From assembly GCF_000717715.1 (NCBI RefSeq), contig NZ_JOAI01000004.1, positions 1 through 64,000 on the forward strand: a stretch of DNA of 64,000 bases. The letters are read 5' to 3'. A model generated the notes under the pieces. The model did no database searches, was not told the origin of the DNA, and saw nothing but the letters and a program-made list of their open reading frames with translations. Positions 53,088 through 61,838 of this stretch are shown here, in pieces. Position 1 is the first letter of the stretch, and each line of letters begins with the position of its first letter. A program made the translations under genes and the position numbers. The DNA is from Streptomyces sp. NRRL B-24484. GTDB lineage: Bacteria > Actinomycetota > Actinomycetes > Streptomycetales > Streptomycetaceae.

Positions 53088-54032
53088 ATGGTTCACCCCG
53101 CACACCCCCGCCGGATCGTCACGCGCCTCGTGGACGGCGCCGTCTGCGCCTACGACCTGACCGCCGGTGCCATGGGCGTCCTGACGCCCGCCGCGGTGTT
53201 CCGGCCGCACGACGAGGACGAGGCCGTCTCCCACGCCGTCTCCGCCGACCTCCGCCGGGCCTACTACGCGACCCTCGACGCGGTCGTCTGCGTGACGGCC
53301 GAGGGGGCCGAGCTCTGGCGGTCGGAGTTCGCGCCGCGGTCCGAGGAGCGGTTCGGACACCGGCCCGGCTGCGCGCTGTCGTCGGACGGAGGACTGCTCT
53401 GGGTCTACCGTCCCGACGCCATGGCGGGCCGCAACCGACCGGACCAGTGGGTCGCCGTGGACGCCGGGACGGGTGCGACCGTCGCCCGGGCGGACCTGCA
53501 GACCGTGGGGCACGGCGGTTCGCACCTCCTGCACCCGGCGGACGGGCGGATGCTCCTCGACGTGGGCGAGGGGCAGGACGGCACGGTGATCCACCGCGCA
53601 TCGGTGGCCGACGGCCGGATGGAGCTCTTCGGCTACCCCTGGACCGACCGGTGCCTCATGGACCTGTCGCCCGACGGCCGCCACTTCATGACCGTCGACC
53701 ACGAGCAGGCCGACGTCGCCGTCCACGGCTACCCGGGCGGCGACGTCGGATTCACCCTCACCGTCGACGCCTTCGGCCACGACCCGGAGGAGGTGTGCGT
53801 GGAGTGGAGCGGCGGCTACCTGACCCCCGACACCCTGGTCGTCACACTCATCGGCGAGACCGAGGACGAGGAGGAGTGGTTCCGCCGCTACCGCGTCGAC
53901 GCGCACGCCGGCCGGGTCCTGGCGCCCTTCGACGCCCGCTCGGAGAACCCGTACGACTTCACACCCCTCGGCGACGGAACCTGGCTCACCACCGACCCCT
54001 CGGGCCACCCCGTCCGCCGGACCGACTCCTAG
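53088..54032 (+). CDS. Beta-propeller-like hypothetical protein
   Basis: A 314-residue cytoplasmic protein made of repeated beta-strand blocks with the aromatic and DG/SPDG turns of propeller repeats (RAYYATLDAVVCVTAEGAEL, CLMDLSPDGRHFMTVDHEQA). There are no catalytic residues or signal peptide. It could be a scaffold or sensor. The gene follows soxR on the same strand but is not tightly linked. Confidence 0.7.
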   Translation: MVHPAHPRRIVTRLVDGAVCAYDLTAGAMGVLTPAAVFRPHDEDEAVSHAVSADLRRAYYATLDAVVCVTAEGAELWRSEFAPRSEERFGHRPGCALSSDGGLLWVYRPDAMAGRNRPDQWVAVDAGTGATVARADLQTVGHGGSHLLHPADGRMLLDVGEGQDGTVIHRASVADGRMELFGYPWTDRCLMDLSPDGRHFMTVDHEQADVAVHGYPGGDVGFTLTVDAFGHDPEEVCVEWSGGYLTPDTLVVTLIGETEDEEEWFRRYRVDAHAGRVLAPFDARSENPYDFTPLGDGTWLTTDPSGHPVRRTDS

Positions 54033-54066
54033 CACATCTCCAACGGCGTACCGGTCGGACGGGCCG

Positions 54067-54597
54067 TCAGGTCCACTGCTCGGAGGGGGCGACGCCGGGG
54101 ACGGGCTTGCCGATCAGGGCGAGCGGGACGAAGAAGTTCACCTGGCCGATCGCCAGGGTGAGCGTGGTGAGCGCCTTCGGCTCGTAGTGCCGGGCGGCCT
54201 CGGCGTAGAGCTCGTCCGGAACGCGCTCACCGGCCGGGTTGGGGGTGAGCACGGCCTCGACCAGGGCCAGTGCGGCCCGCTCCGCGGCGCTGAAGTACGG
54301 GGCGTCGCGCCAGGTGGCGACGGCCGCGATACGCTCCTCGCCCTCCCCCGCCTTGCGCAGCATCCCGGTGTGCATCAGGACCAGGTAGGTGCTGCCGACG
54401 AGCTGTCCGGCGCGCAGCTGGACGAGTCCGATGGTGGTCCGCGGGACGGAGCGGTTGCCGGTGGCGCGGTAGAGCCAGCCGCCCAGCTCCTTCAGCTCCG
54501 GGACGAGCTCCGCGGGGTCGGACATCCGCGAACCGAGGGCAGCGGTCTCGGCGACGGCCTCGGCGGCGGCGGTGCTGCTGGTGGTGCTGGTGTTCAC
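54067..54597 (-). CDS. CMD/AhpD-fold protein without active cysteines
   Basis: A 176-residue helical protein of the carboxymuconolactone decarboxylase/AhpD fold. VQLRAGQLVGSTYLVLMHTG is the region that in AhpD-like members holds ExxxC-x-x-C-x-x-x-H. Here both cysteines are absent (STYLVLMHTG). RDAPYFSAAERAALALVEAV and VNFFVPLALIGKPVPGVAPS match the family. Peroxidase activity is therefore unlikely. The GTG at 54597 follows GGAGGAACCC. Confidence 0.83.
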   Translation of the reverse strand: MNTSTTSSTAAAEAVAETAALGSRMSDPAELVPELKELGGWLYRATGNRSVPRTTIGLVQLRAGQLVGSTYLVLMHTGMLRKAGEGEERIAAVATWRDAPYFSAAERAALALVEAVLTPNPAGERVPDELYAEAARHYEPKALTTLTLAIGQVNFFVPLALIGKPVPGVAPSEQWT

Positions 54598-54787
54598 GGC
54601 GGGTTCCTCCCGGCGGGTTCCGATGTGCTTGCACTGCACTGACGGATGCCGGCCGGCGGATGTGACGGCTCCGCCGGAACAAGTCCTCCGGACCGCGCCC
54701 GGTGGAGCGGTGGAAGGTGCAACGGTGGCGGACCGTCGAACGGGACCCGGCGGCCGCGGTGTCGGTGGGCGTGGGCATACTGGCGCG

Positions 54788-55777
54788 GTGCCGATAGCCG
54801 ACGACCCCCAGCCGCGCCCGTCCGAGGAGCCGGAGCCCGGCGCCCCGGACCCGTTCGACGGACTGGTGCTGGACGAGCAGTTCGTCCGCGCCGCCACCGT
54901 GAAGGAACCGACGGCGCGGACCAGGGAACTGACGGCGCGGTGGCAGGTCGAGCCGCCGGTCGACCCGGGTGGCCGCCGCTGGTCCCCGGCGTCCCCGGGC
55001 GCCGTTCGGCGGCCGCGCCGCGGCGGCCGGGCCCGCACCGTGGCGCTCGCCGTCCTGGCCGCCGCCGGCGCGGTCACCGCCGTCGTGCTCTGGCCGGGCG
55101 GCCTGCTCGCGGACACCGGCCGGGCCTCCGCACCGCCGGTGGTCACCGCGGCGCGGGACACCGCGCTGCCGGGCGGCGGGACGTCCGTCGGCAGCAAGTG
55201 CGGCAGGAAGGGCTTCCACCACTACGCGGTGCCTCCGCAGGCCGACCGGGCCGCGGGTACGCAGAACCCGCCGCCGGGCCCGCAGCTCGTCCTGGCCTCG
55301 TACGGCTTCTTCAGCCGGTCCGGCGCCGACCCCGGCGGTTTCACCGCCGGGCTGGCGCTCGCGCAGGTCGGCGGGAACGGGTCCGCGGGCCTGCTGCCGG
55401 GGGCGGGCCCGCTGACCGCCGCGGTCGAGATCGAGGGCCCGGACGGGCTGGTGGGCGGCGCCTACGGCCTGCCGCTCACGGACGACGAGGACTCCCCGCA
55501 GGACGACGGCGACGGGGTGAAGCCGGTGGACCTCCGCACCGGCGGCAGCGCCGAGGTGGTGCTCCCGACCGCGGCGCTCTGCCCCGGGGTCGACGCGATC
55601 ACGGTCTCCCGGGGGCTCGCCCCGCCGGTGGACGGCTCGAACACCATCACCGGCCAGCCGCGGTACACGCTCACGGTCTCCGTCTCCGACCCGGCGGTCG
55701 GTGCGCTGCGGCGGGCCGCCGGCTCGCCCGTCCCGGGGGACGTGCTGAGCGCCACCAACCGCCTGCCGTTCCGGTAG
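54788..55777 (+). CDS. SCO2583-like single-pass membrane protein
   Basis: A 329-residue protein. The N-terminal PFDGLVLDEQFVRAATVKEP is the hallmark of the SCO2583/SCO2584-type proteins of streptomycetes, some of which act in spore-wall synthesis. A basic stretch and one helix (residues about 80-100) anchor a secreted beta-rich domain ([19 protein letters not shown]). The GTG start is at 54788. Its stop directly abuts the stop of the aldo/keto reductase gene. Confidence 0.72.
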   Translation: MPIADDPQPRPSEEPEPGAPDPFDGLVLDEQFVRAATVKEPTARTRELTARWQVEPPVDPGGRRWSPASPGAVRRPRRGGRARTVALAVLAAAGAVTAVVLWPGGLLADTGRASAPPVVTAARDTALPGGGTSVGSKCGRKGFHHYAVPPQADRAAGTQNPPPGPQLVLASYGFFSRSGADPGGFTAGLALAQVGGNGSAGLLPGAGPLTAAVEIEGPDGLVGGAYGLPLTDDEDSPQDDGDGVKPVDLRTGGSAEVVLPTAALCPGVDAITVSRGLAPPVDGSNTITGQPRYTLTVSVSDPAVGALRRAAGSPVPGDVLSATNRLPFR

Positions 55778-56782
55778 CTACGGGCGCTCCTTCGGGGCGT
55801 TCTGGGCCGTCCGGGCCGGGTCGGTCTCGGCGACCGGGGCGAGGACGTCGTCCATCGCCTTGAGCAGGTCGGCGTCCAGCCGGACGCCGGCCGCCCCGGC
55901 GTTCTCCACGACCTGTTCGGGGCGGGAGGCGCCGATGATCGCGGCGGAGACGTTCCGGTTCTGCAGCACCCAGGCCACGGCCAGCCCGGCCATGCTGAGG
56001 CCGGCCTGCTCGGCCAGCGGGCGCAGCAGCTGGACGCGTTCGAGGACATCGGCGCGCAGCCACCGGGCGACGTACTCGGCGCCGCCCCGCTCGTCCGTGG
56101 CCCGGGAGCCTGCGGGCGGTTCGGCGCCGGGCAGGTACTTGCCGGTGAGCACGCCCTGCGCGATCGGGGACCAGACGACCTGGCCGATGCCGAGTTCCTC
56201 GCAGGTGGGGACGACCTCGGCCTCGATGACCCGCCAGAGGGCGCTGTACTGCGGCTGGCTGGAGACGAACGGCACCCGCAGTTCGCGGGCGAGGGCGTGG
56301 CCGGCGCGGATCTGGTCGGCCGTCCACTCGGAGACGCCGATGTAGAGCGCCTTGCCGGCGCGGACCACGTCGGCGAAGGCCTCCATGGTCTCCTCCAGCG
56401 GGGTCGAGGGGTCGTAGCGGTGCGCCTGGTAGACGTCCACGTAGTCGGTCTGGAGGCGGCGCAGCGAGCCGTCGATCGCCTCCATGACGTGCTTGCGGCC
56501 GAGGCCGCGGTCGTTGCGGCCGGGGCCGGTGGGCCAGAACACCTTGGTGAGGATCTCCAGCCCTTCGCGGCGCTGGCCCTTCAGCACACGGCCGAGCACC
56601 GATTCGGCGCGGGTGGCGGCGTACACGTCGGCGGTGTCGAAGGTGGTGATGCCGGCGTCGAGGGCGGCGCGGATGCAGGCCGCGGCGGTGTCCTCCTCGA
56701 CCTGGGAGCCGTGGGTGAGCCAGTTGCCGTAGGCGATCTCGCTGATGACCAGGCCGCTGCGGCCCAGGTGACGGAACTCCAT
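55778..56782 (-). CDS. Aldo/keto reductase
   Basis: A 334-residue AKR of the Kv-beta/YghZ-like group. It has Asp and Tyr in [15 protein letters not shown], Lys in EILTKVFW, His in [16 protein letters not shown], and the cofactor region [20 protein letters not shown]. It would reduce aldehydes with NADPH. It lies 34 bases after an HxlR-type regulator on the same strand and is probably co-transcribed with it. Confidence 0.92.
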   Translation of the reverse strand: MEFRHLGRSGLVISEIAYGNWLTHGSQVEEDTAAACIRAALDAGITTFDTADVYAATRAESVLGRVLKGQRREGLEILTKVFWPTGPGRNDRGLGRKHVMEAIDGSLRRLQTDYVDVYQAHRYDPSTPLEETMEAFADVVRAGKALYIGVSEWTADQIRAGHALARELRVPFVSSQPQYSALWRVIEAEVVPTCEELGIGQVVWSPIAQGVLTGKYLPGAEPPAGSRATDERGGAEYVARWLRADVLERVQLLRPLAEQAGLSMAGLAVAWVLQNRNVSAAIIGASRPEQVVENAGAAGVRLDADLLKAMDDVLAPVAETDPARTAQNAPKERP

Positions 56783-56816
56783 GCCGGTGGTCCTCTCCGA
56801 ACGGGTGTCCGTCCGA

Positions 56817-57188
56817 TCATCCCCCGTCGTAGGCGGCCCTGCTGGCCTGGATCCGGGCGTTGTGCTCGACGGCCCAGCCGGCGAGCGCCAGCGCGGGCGG
56901 GATGAGGCTCCGGCCCAGGTCGGTGAGCGCGTACTCGACGCGCGGCGGGACCTCGGCGTAGGCGGTGCGCGAGACGAGGCCGTCGCGTTGGAGGTTGCGC
57001 AGGGTGAGGGTGAGCATCCGCTGCGAGATGCCGGGGATGTGCCGGTGCAGATCGCCGAAGCGCAGCCGCCCCTCGTCGAGGGTGGCGACGACGAGCAGCG
57101 TCCACTTGTCGCAGATCCGGTCGAGGACGGCGCGGACGGTGCTGCCGCCGTCGCCGCGGATCATGCAGGTGTGCTCGTACTGCGTCAT
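56817..57188 (-). CDS. HxlR-family transcriptional regulator
   Basis: A 123-residue winged-helix protein ([40 protein letters not shown], then [20 protein letters not shown]). The cysteine before DKWT is the conserved redox or electrophile-sensing Cys of the HxlR/YodB group. It is divergent from a DoxX gene and in tandem with an aldo/keto reductase, fitting control by quinones or aldehydes. The ATG at 57188 matches family starts. Confidence 0.9.
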   Translation of the reverse strand: MTQYEHTCMIRGDGGSTVRAVLDRICDKWTLLVVATLDEGRLRFGDLHRHIPGISQRMLTLTLRNLQRDGLVSRTAYAEVPPRVEYALTDLGRSLIPPALALAGWAVEHNARIQASRAAYDGG

Positions 57189-57208
57189 GGCTGCTCCCCG
57201 GGTCTCAC

Positions 57209-57222
57209 GCACATCCGTGTGC
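57209..57222. promoter_or_regulatory. Candidate HxlR operator
   Basis: GCACA-TCCG-TGTGC, a perfect 5-bp inverted repeat, lies 20 bases before the HxlR gene and between it and doxX. The arms are short, so this is tentative. Confidence 0.45.
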
Positions 57223-57294
57223 CTTTTGCAGGCCCTCCGGCCGTGTCCCATGATGGGCGCCTCACCGCAGGTCACTGCTCCCAGGGGGCTTCTC

Positions 57295-57660
57295 GTGCAT
57301 GTCGCGTACTGGTTCGTCGCTGCGCTCCTCGCACTGTTCTACCTCTACTCGGGCGGCAAGAAGCTGCTGCAGGACCGGGACGTGCTGCGCCCGATGATGG
57401 GCTGGGTGGACGCCGTGCCGCTGCCGCTGGTCCGGTCGCTCGGGGCGCTGGAGGTGCTGGGCGCGCTCGGCCTGCTGCTGCCGCCGCTGACGGGGATCGC
57501 CGTGGGGCTGGCCGTGGCGGCCGCGGTGGGCCTGGCGCTGCTGCAGGTCGGCGGTTCGGCGCTGCACCTGTCCCGGGGCGAGGTGCGGGAGATCGGGCTG
57601 AACCTCGTGCTGCTGGTGCTGGCGCTGGTCGCCGGCTGGCTGGGCACGGCGCTGGTCTGA
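57295..57660 (+). CDS. DoxX-family membrane protein
   Basis: A 121-residue protein with four membrane helices. It starts HVAYWFVAALLALFYLYSGG KK and has LEVLGALGLLLPPLTGIAV, the DoxX pattern. DoxX proteins often belong to redox or quinone-linked detoxification. The GTG at 57295 is in line with the family start. It is divergent from HxlR and may be its target. A strong terminator follows. Confidence 0.87.
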   Translation: MHVAYWFVAALLALFYLYSGGKKLLQDRDVLRPMMGWVDAVPLPLVRSLGALEVLGALGLLLPPLTGIAVGLAVAAAVGLALLQVGGSALHLSRGEVREIGLNLVLLVLALVAGWLGTALV

Positions 57661-57681
57661 AGCAGCGGTCCGCTGTGCGGT

Positions 57682-57723
57682 CGCCGCCCCGGGCGGGTGC
57701 GCGGGCACCCGCCCGGGGCGGCG
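57682..57723. terminator. Bidirectional terminator
   Basis: A perfect 19-bp inverted repeat (57682-57700 with 57705-57723) and 4-base loop lies between the convergent DoxX gene and the small hypothetical gene. Confidence 0.9.
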
Positions 57724-57729
57724 GGCCGG

Positions 57730-58050
57730 TCAGGCGAGCAGGGCCCGGACCGCGCGGCAGGTGATCGCGGACGGGCGGTGGATGCCGAGGCGGACGGCCA
57801 TCGACCGGATCCGGCGGTTGGTCGCCTGCTGGGGCAGGTACACCCCGGAGTCGAGCAGGACGACCGCGAGGCGCATGGCCTTCAGCCGGCGGTTGTGGTC
57901 GATGTACCACTCACGGGGCATGCCCGCCGGCAGCGGCCGGACGGCGGGCGGGCCGGGACGGTGGACGGGACGCGGCCGCCGGGCGGACGGCGTGCGGTGG
58001 ACGGACTGCGTGCGGCGGACGGACGGGACGAGTGCCTGGGCAGCGGACAT
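57730..58050 (-). CDS. Small conserved hypothetical protein
   Basis: A 106-residue basic protein. The first 43 residues are Arg/Pro-rich and likely disordered. The conserved part is residues 44-106 (MPREWYIDHNRRLKAMRLAV, QQATNRRIRSMAVRLGIHRP), seen in many streptomycetes and of unknown function. GGAGG upstream supports the ATG at 58050, although translation from 57921 would give only the conserved part. Confidence 0.7.
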   Translation of the reverse strand: MSAAQALVPSVRRTQSVHRTPSARRPRPVHRPGPPAVRPLPAGMPREWYIDHNRRLKAMRLAVVLLDSGVYLPQQATNRRIRSMAVRLGIHRPSAITCRAVRALLA

Positions 58051-58137
58051 CGACGACCTCCTGGTGCGGTGGTTGGGGGCGCTCGCTGATGAATCCCATG
58101 GTAGGCGGGGGTACTGACAATCCGCCGGGTCGCCGGG

Positions 58138-58893
58138 TCAGGCCCGCAGGAAGGCCTCCAGCACGGTCGCGAAGGCCACCGGGACCTCGTGCATCGGGTA
58201 GTGCCCGGAGTTGGCGAGGACGGTCAGTCCGGCGTTCGGGTAGTGCTCCAGCCAGGTGTGCCGCATCAACTCGGCGGAGAGCGCCGGGTCGTGCTCGCCG
58301 ACGAACACGCCGACCGGCAGCGTGCTGCCCGCGACCTTGGCGGCGAAGTCCTGCGTCGTCCAGTCCGCCAGGTAGCCGGCGAAGGCCTCCGGGCGGGAGC
58401 CCACGACGGAGCGGGCAGTCATCCGGTCGAGCCAGCGGCCGCAGGCGCGGTTGCCGGTGACGAGGTCGAGGATCGCCCTGCGGTTGGCCGGATACTGCAC
58501 CGCGCCGTGGAAGAGGTCGTGGGCCTCGCCCTCCAGCGGGTAGGCGCTCGCCGGGACGGGGGCCACGCCGGCCAGCCTGCGCACCCGGGTCGGCGCCTCG
58601 GCGAGGATCCGCTGCGCGGCCTTGGCGCCCATCGAGTGCCCGACCAGCGAGAAGGTGTCCCAGCCGAGCTGGTCGGCGAGCGCGAGGGCGTCGGCGGCGA
58701 TCTCGGCGAGGGTGAACTCGCCCTCCACGTGGATCCGTTCGCCGTAGCCGCGGTAGTCGAGGAAGGCGTAGCCGAACGCGTCCGGATCGAGCAGGTCGGG
58801 GAACTCGCCCCAGCCGGCGCTGGTGCCGAACCAGTCGTGCAGCACGAGGACCTTGTGCGGGCCGGTTCCGACGGATCGGTGACTGATCGCCAT
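58138..58893 (-). CDS. Alpha/beta hydrolase
   Basis: A 251-residue alpha/beta-hydrolase fold protein. The nucleophile elbow is GHSMG in LVGHSMGAKAAQRI. The acid lies in the GEHDPALSAELM region and the histidine in NSGHYPMHE. The oxyanion-hole region is HDWFGTSAGW. It would cleave an ester, lactone or similar bond, substrate unknown. It is divergent from an aldolase-TetR-hydrolase operon, and the palindrome between them may also control this gene. Confidence 0.9.
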   Translation of the reverse strand: MAISHRSVGTGPHKVLVLHDWFGTSAGWGEFPDLLDPDAFGYAFLDYRGYGERIHVEGEFTLAEIAADALALADQLGWDTFSLVGHSMGAKAAQRILAEAPTRVRRLAGVAPVPASAYPLEGEAHDLFHGAVQYPANRRAILDLVTGNRACGRWLDRMTARSVVGSRPEAFAGYLADWTTQDFAAKVAGSTLPVGVFVGEHDPALSAELMRHTWLEHYPNAGLTVLANSGHYPMHEVPVAFATVLEAFLRA

Positions 58894-59026
58894 CGTCTGC
58901 TCCCTCTGCGTGATGGTGCCGGGCGGGTCGATCATCCCACCCGGCGCCCGGCGACACGCCAGCACGGATCGCGCCATCCCCGCCCGCGGAGCGCTGGGAG
59001 GCACCGAGCCCGCGACCCCTTGTGAA

Positions 59027-59045
59027 ATGCGTCCAGTGGACGCAT
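59027..59045. promoter_or_regulatory. TetR operator of the aldolase operon
   Basis: ATGCGTCC-AGT-GGACGCAT, a perfect 8-bp inverted repeat, lies 41 bases before the aldolase GTG, between divergent genes. The second gene of the operon is a TetR repressor, its likely binder. Confidence 0.82.
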
Positions 59046-59085
59046 GATGGGCGCCGAAGCGGCACCGACCGGGAGAGGGGACACC

Positions 59086-59883
59086 GTGACGGAGACGATC
59101 AGCGCGTTCATGCCGGTGCAGGAGGGCCTCGAGTTCGACCTGCCACCGCGGTTCGCGACCGTCGAGGAGGAGCGCGAGCACCGCAAGCAGCGCCTGGCCG
59201 GCGCCTGCCGGGTCTTCGGGCGGCTCGGCTTCTCCGAGGGGGTGGCGGGCCACATCACCGTCCGCGACCCGGAGTTCCCGGACATGTTCTGGGTCAACCC
59301 GTTCGGCCTGTCGTTCCGTCAGGTGCGGGTGTCCGACCTGATCCTGGTCGACCACGAGGGCCGGGTCCGGCACGGCCGCCGGCCGGTCAACCGGGCCGGG
59401 TTCGTGATCCACTCCGCGATCCACGCGGCCCGGCCGGACGTCGTCGCCGCCTGCCACGCGCACGCCGTGCACGGCAAGGCCTGGTCGAGCCTGGGCCGCC
59501 CGCTGGACCCGATCACCCAGGACGCCTGCGCCCTGTTCGAGAACCACGTGGTGGTGTCCGAGGGCGGCGGCGAGGTCGTCGTCGACGAGGAGGCGGGTGC
59601 GCTGCTCGCGGCGGGCCTCGGCCCGCACCGGGCCGCGATCCACCAGAACCACGGCGTCTTCACGGTCGGCGAGTCCGTCGAGGAGGCCGCCTGGTGGTTC
59701 ATCAGCATGGAGCGCAGCGCCCAGGCCCAGCTGCTCGCCGAGGCCGCCGGGACGCCCCGGGTGATGAGCGCCGAGGCGGCGCGGTACACCCGCGAGCAGA
59801 CCGGCTTCCCGCTGGCCGGCTGGTTCTCCTTCCAGCCGCTGTGGCAGGACGTCGTCCGCTCCGACCCGGACCTCTTCGAGTGA
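59086..59883 (+). CDS. Class II aldolase/adducin family protein
   Basis: A 265-residue zinc aldolase-like protein. It has FSEGVAGHITVRDPEFPDMF, the metal pair HAHAVHGKAW and the third histidine region HQNHGVFTVG. It belongs to the group acting on sugar phosphates or related carbonyls. The GTG at 59086 is chosen because GGGAGAGGGG precedes it, whereas upstream ATGs lie inside the operator. Its stop overlaps the TetR start by four bases. Confidence 0.9.
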   Translation: MTETISAFMPVQEGLEFDLPPRFATVEEEREHRKQRLAGACRVFGRLGFSEGVAGHITVRDPEFPDMFWVNPFGLSFRQVRVSDLILVDHEGRVRHGRRPVNRAGFVIHSAIHAARPDVVAACHAHAVHGKAWSSLGRPLDPITQDACALFENHVVVSEGGGEVVVDEEAGALLAAGLGPHRAAIHQNHGVFTVGESVEEAAWWFISMERSAQAQLLAEAAGTPRVMSAEAARYTREQTGFPLAGWFSFQPLWQDVVRSDPDLFE

Positions 59884-60587
59884 CCGGGCCGGCCGCGCCG
59901 GGCTCGGCCGCCTGGTGGCGGCAGCGGTACGACGAGCGGGCGCGCCGCCGGCCCCGGGCGGGCGGCCTGAGCCTGGCGGCGATCACCGGCGCGGCGCTGG
60001 AGATCGCCGACCAGGAGGGGCTGGACGCCCTGACGATGCGCCGCCTCGCCGACCGGCTCGGCACCCGGCACACCTCGCTGTACCGCCACGTCGCCAGCCG
60101 CGAGGAACTCCTGGTGGAGCTGGTGGACCAGGTGCTCGCCGAGGTCCGGCTGCCGGAGGCGACGGCCGAGTGGCGGTCCGCCCTGGCGGTGGGCGCCCAC
60201 GAGTTCCGCCGCGTCCTGCTCGGCCACCCGGCGGTGGCGCCGCTGTTCGTCGCCGGGCAGCTGCTCGGCCCGAACGCGCTGCGCGCCCGCGAGCACGCGC
60301 TCGGCTCGCTGATCGCGACCGGCTGGGAGCCCGCCACCGCCGTGCACGTCTACCTGACGGTGATGCACTTCGTGATCGGCGCCGCCCAGATGGACGCGGG
60401 TGGCGCCGCGCGGACGGCGGCCGAGCGCGCCGCGATGGCCGAGCTGTTCGCGGCCCTGCCGGAGTCGACCCACCCGGTCGTCCGGCGCCACGCCGAGCTG
60501 CTCAACGCGCCCGACAGCGACCAGGAGTTCGACTTCGGGCTCACCGCGCTGCTGGACGGCGTCGCCCTGCGCCGCCCGGTGCCGTGA
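59880..60587 (+). CDS. TetR-family regulator
   Basis: A 235-residue regulator. The HTH is at about residues 30-80 (AALEIADQEGLDALTMRRLA, GTRHTSLYRHVASREELLVE), with a TetR_C-type helical domain (HEFRRVLLGHPAVAPLFVAG). It is translationally coupled to the aldolase and followed by a hydrolase 55 bases on. It probably represses the operon through the palindrome at 59027. Confidence 0.9.
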   Translation: MTGPAAPGSAAWWRQRYDERARRRPRAGGLSLAAITGAALEIADQEGLDALTMRRLADRLGTRHTSLYRHVASREELLVELVDQVLAEVRLPEATAEWRSALAVGAHEFRRVLLGHPAVAPLFVAGQLLGPNALRAREHALGSLIATGWEPATAVHVYLTVMHFVIGAAQMDAGGAARTAAERAAMAELFAALPESTHPVVRRHAELLNAPDSDQEFDFGLTALLDGVALRRPVP

Positions 60588-60642
60588 CCGCACGCCCGAC
60601 CACCGGCCCGCCCGACCACCGGCAGTCCCGCCAGGAGGCACC

Positions 60643-61536
60643 GTGACCCCGCCGACCGACGCCGAGCTGCCGCCGCTGGCCGGGTGGAGCGCGGGCGGAC
60701 GCCGTCTGTCCGTCCGCGGCGCCCGCGGCGCGCACACCCTGTTCGTGCGCCAGGACGGTCCGTCCGACGGCCGGCCGGTGACGCTGCTGCACGGCTTCCC
60801 GACCTCCTCGCACGACTGGGCGGCCGTGGTGCCGCGGCTCGCCGCGGACGGCTGCCGGGTGACCACCCTCGACCTGCTGGGCTTCGGCGAGAGCGACAAG
60901 CCGCGACGGCACGCGTACTCGCTGCTGGAGCAGGCCGACCTGGTGCAGGCGCTCTGGCAGGAGCTGGGCATCGGTGCGACGGCGCTGGTGGCGCACGACT
61001 ACGGGGTCAGCGTCGCGCAGGAGCTGCTGGCGCGGGACGCCCCGCGGATCACCCGCACGGCCTGGCTGAACGGCGGGCTCTGGGCCGACCTGCACCGGCC
61101 CGTCCCCGTCCAGCGGCTGCTGCACGGCCCGCTCGGGCCGCTGCTGGCCCGGGCGACGACCGAGCGGCGGTTCGCCGCCTCGATGCGGCGGGTGCTGGCC
61201 CGCCCGGTGTCGGACACGGCGCTGCACGAGATGTGGCTCGGCATCGCCCGGGCGGACGGGCGGCTGCTCGCCCCGCGGCTGCTGCGCTACATCGACGAGC
61301 GGCGCCGCCACGCGGCCCGCTGGGGCACCGCCCTGGAGGGGTTCCCCGGGCCGATGCTGTTCGTCTGGGGCCCGGCCGACCCGATCAGCGGCGCCCACGT
61401 GCTGGCCCGGGTGCGCGAACGGATCCCGCGCGCCACCGTGGTCGAACTCGCCGGCCCGCCCCCCACCGGCCACTACCCGCAGGTGGAGAACCCGGCCGAG
61501 GTGTCCGCAGCCCTGCTCGCCTTCCTGCGCGACTAG
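60643..61536 (+). CDS. Alpha/beta hydrolase, haloalkane dehalogenase/epoxide hydrolase-like
   Basis: A 297-residue protein. The nucleophile is Asp in LVAHDYGVSVAQEL, the oxyanion region is LLHGFPTSSHDW, and the His is in PTGHYPQVENP. Asp instead of Ser is typical of haloalkane dehalogenases and epoxide hydrolases, and LDLLGFGESDKP agrees. AGGAGG five bases upstream fixes the GTG. It is probably part of the aldolase-TetR operon. Confidence 0.88.
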   Translation: MTPPTDAELPPLAGWSAGGRRLSVRGARGAHTLFVRQDGPSDGRPVTLLHGFPTSSHDWAAVVPRLAADGCRVTTLDLLGFGESDKPRRHAYSLLEQADLVQALWQELGIGATALVAHDYGVSVAQELLARDAPRITRTAWLNGGLWADLHRPVPVQRLLHGPLGPLLARATTERRFAASMRRVLARPVSDTALHEMWLGIARADGRLLAPRLLRYIDERRRHAARWGTALEGFPGPMLFVWGPADPISGAHVLARVRERIPRATVVELAGPPPTGHYPQVENPAEVSAALLAFLRD

Positions 61537-61838
61537 CGCGCCCTCGATCGGTCACGGGTCCACCCCAAGCGGCCCCGGCGGCCGGACGACGCGGTCTTGT
61601 ACGCCTCGGGCCGGTCCGGCAGGCTGCCGCGTGGGCGGCGGGGCTCCCGGTCGCCCGAGGGGGGAAGGCGCAGCGCGAGGACGGTCGCCCGTTGCCCCGG
61701 GCGGCACGGTCCGGGCGGTGGCTCGGCGCGCCGGGTGGTTGGCTTGGCAGGGGCGGCATGCCCCGGTCGGTAGATTGTCCGGGTTGTCGCGCTTTGGACG
61801 CCTTCGATGGGTCTCCCGGGAGCCGGGAAGGGGACTGC
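61537..61838. other. Intergenic region before the Pls/PosA-type gene
   Basis: About 300 bases without a gene. It holds a small inverted repeat, GGGGC-N5-GCCCC (61750-61764), and a TAGATT-like -10 (about 61772), then GGGAAGGGGA seven bases before the ATG. This is likely the promoter of the synthetase gene. Confidence 0.5.
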
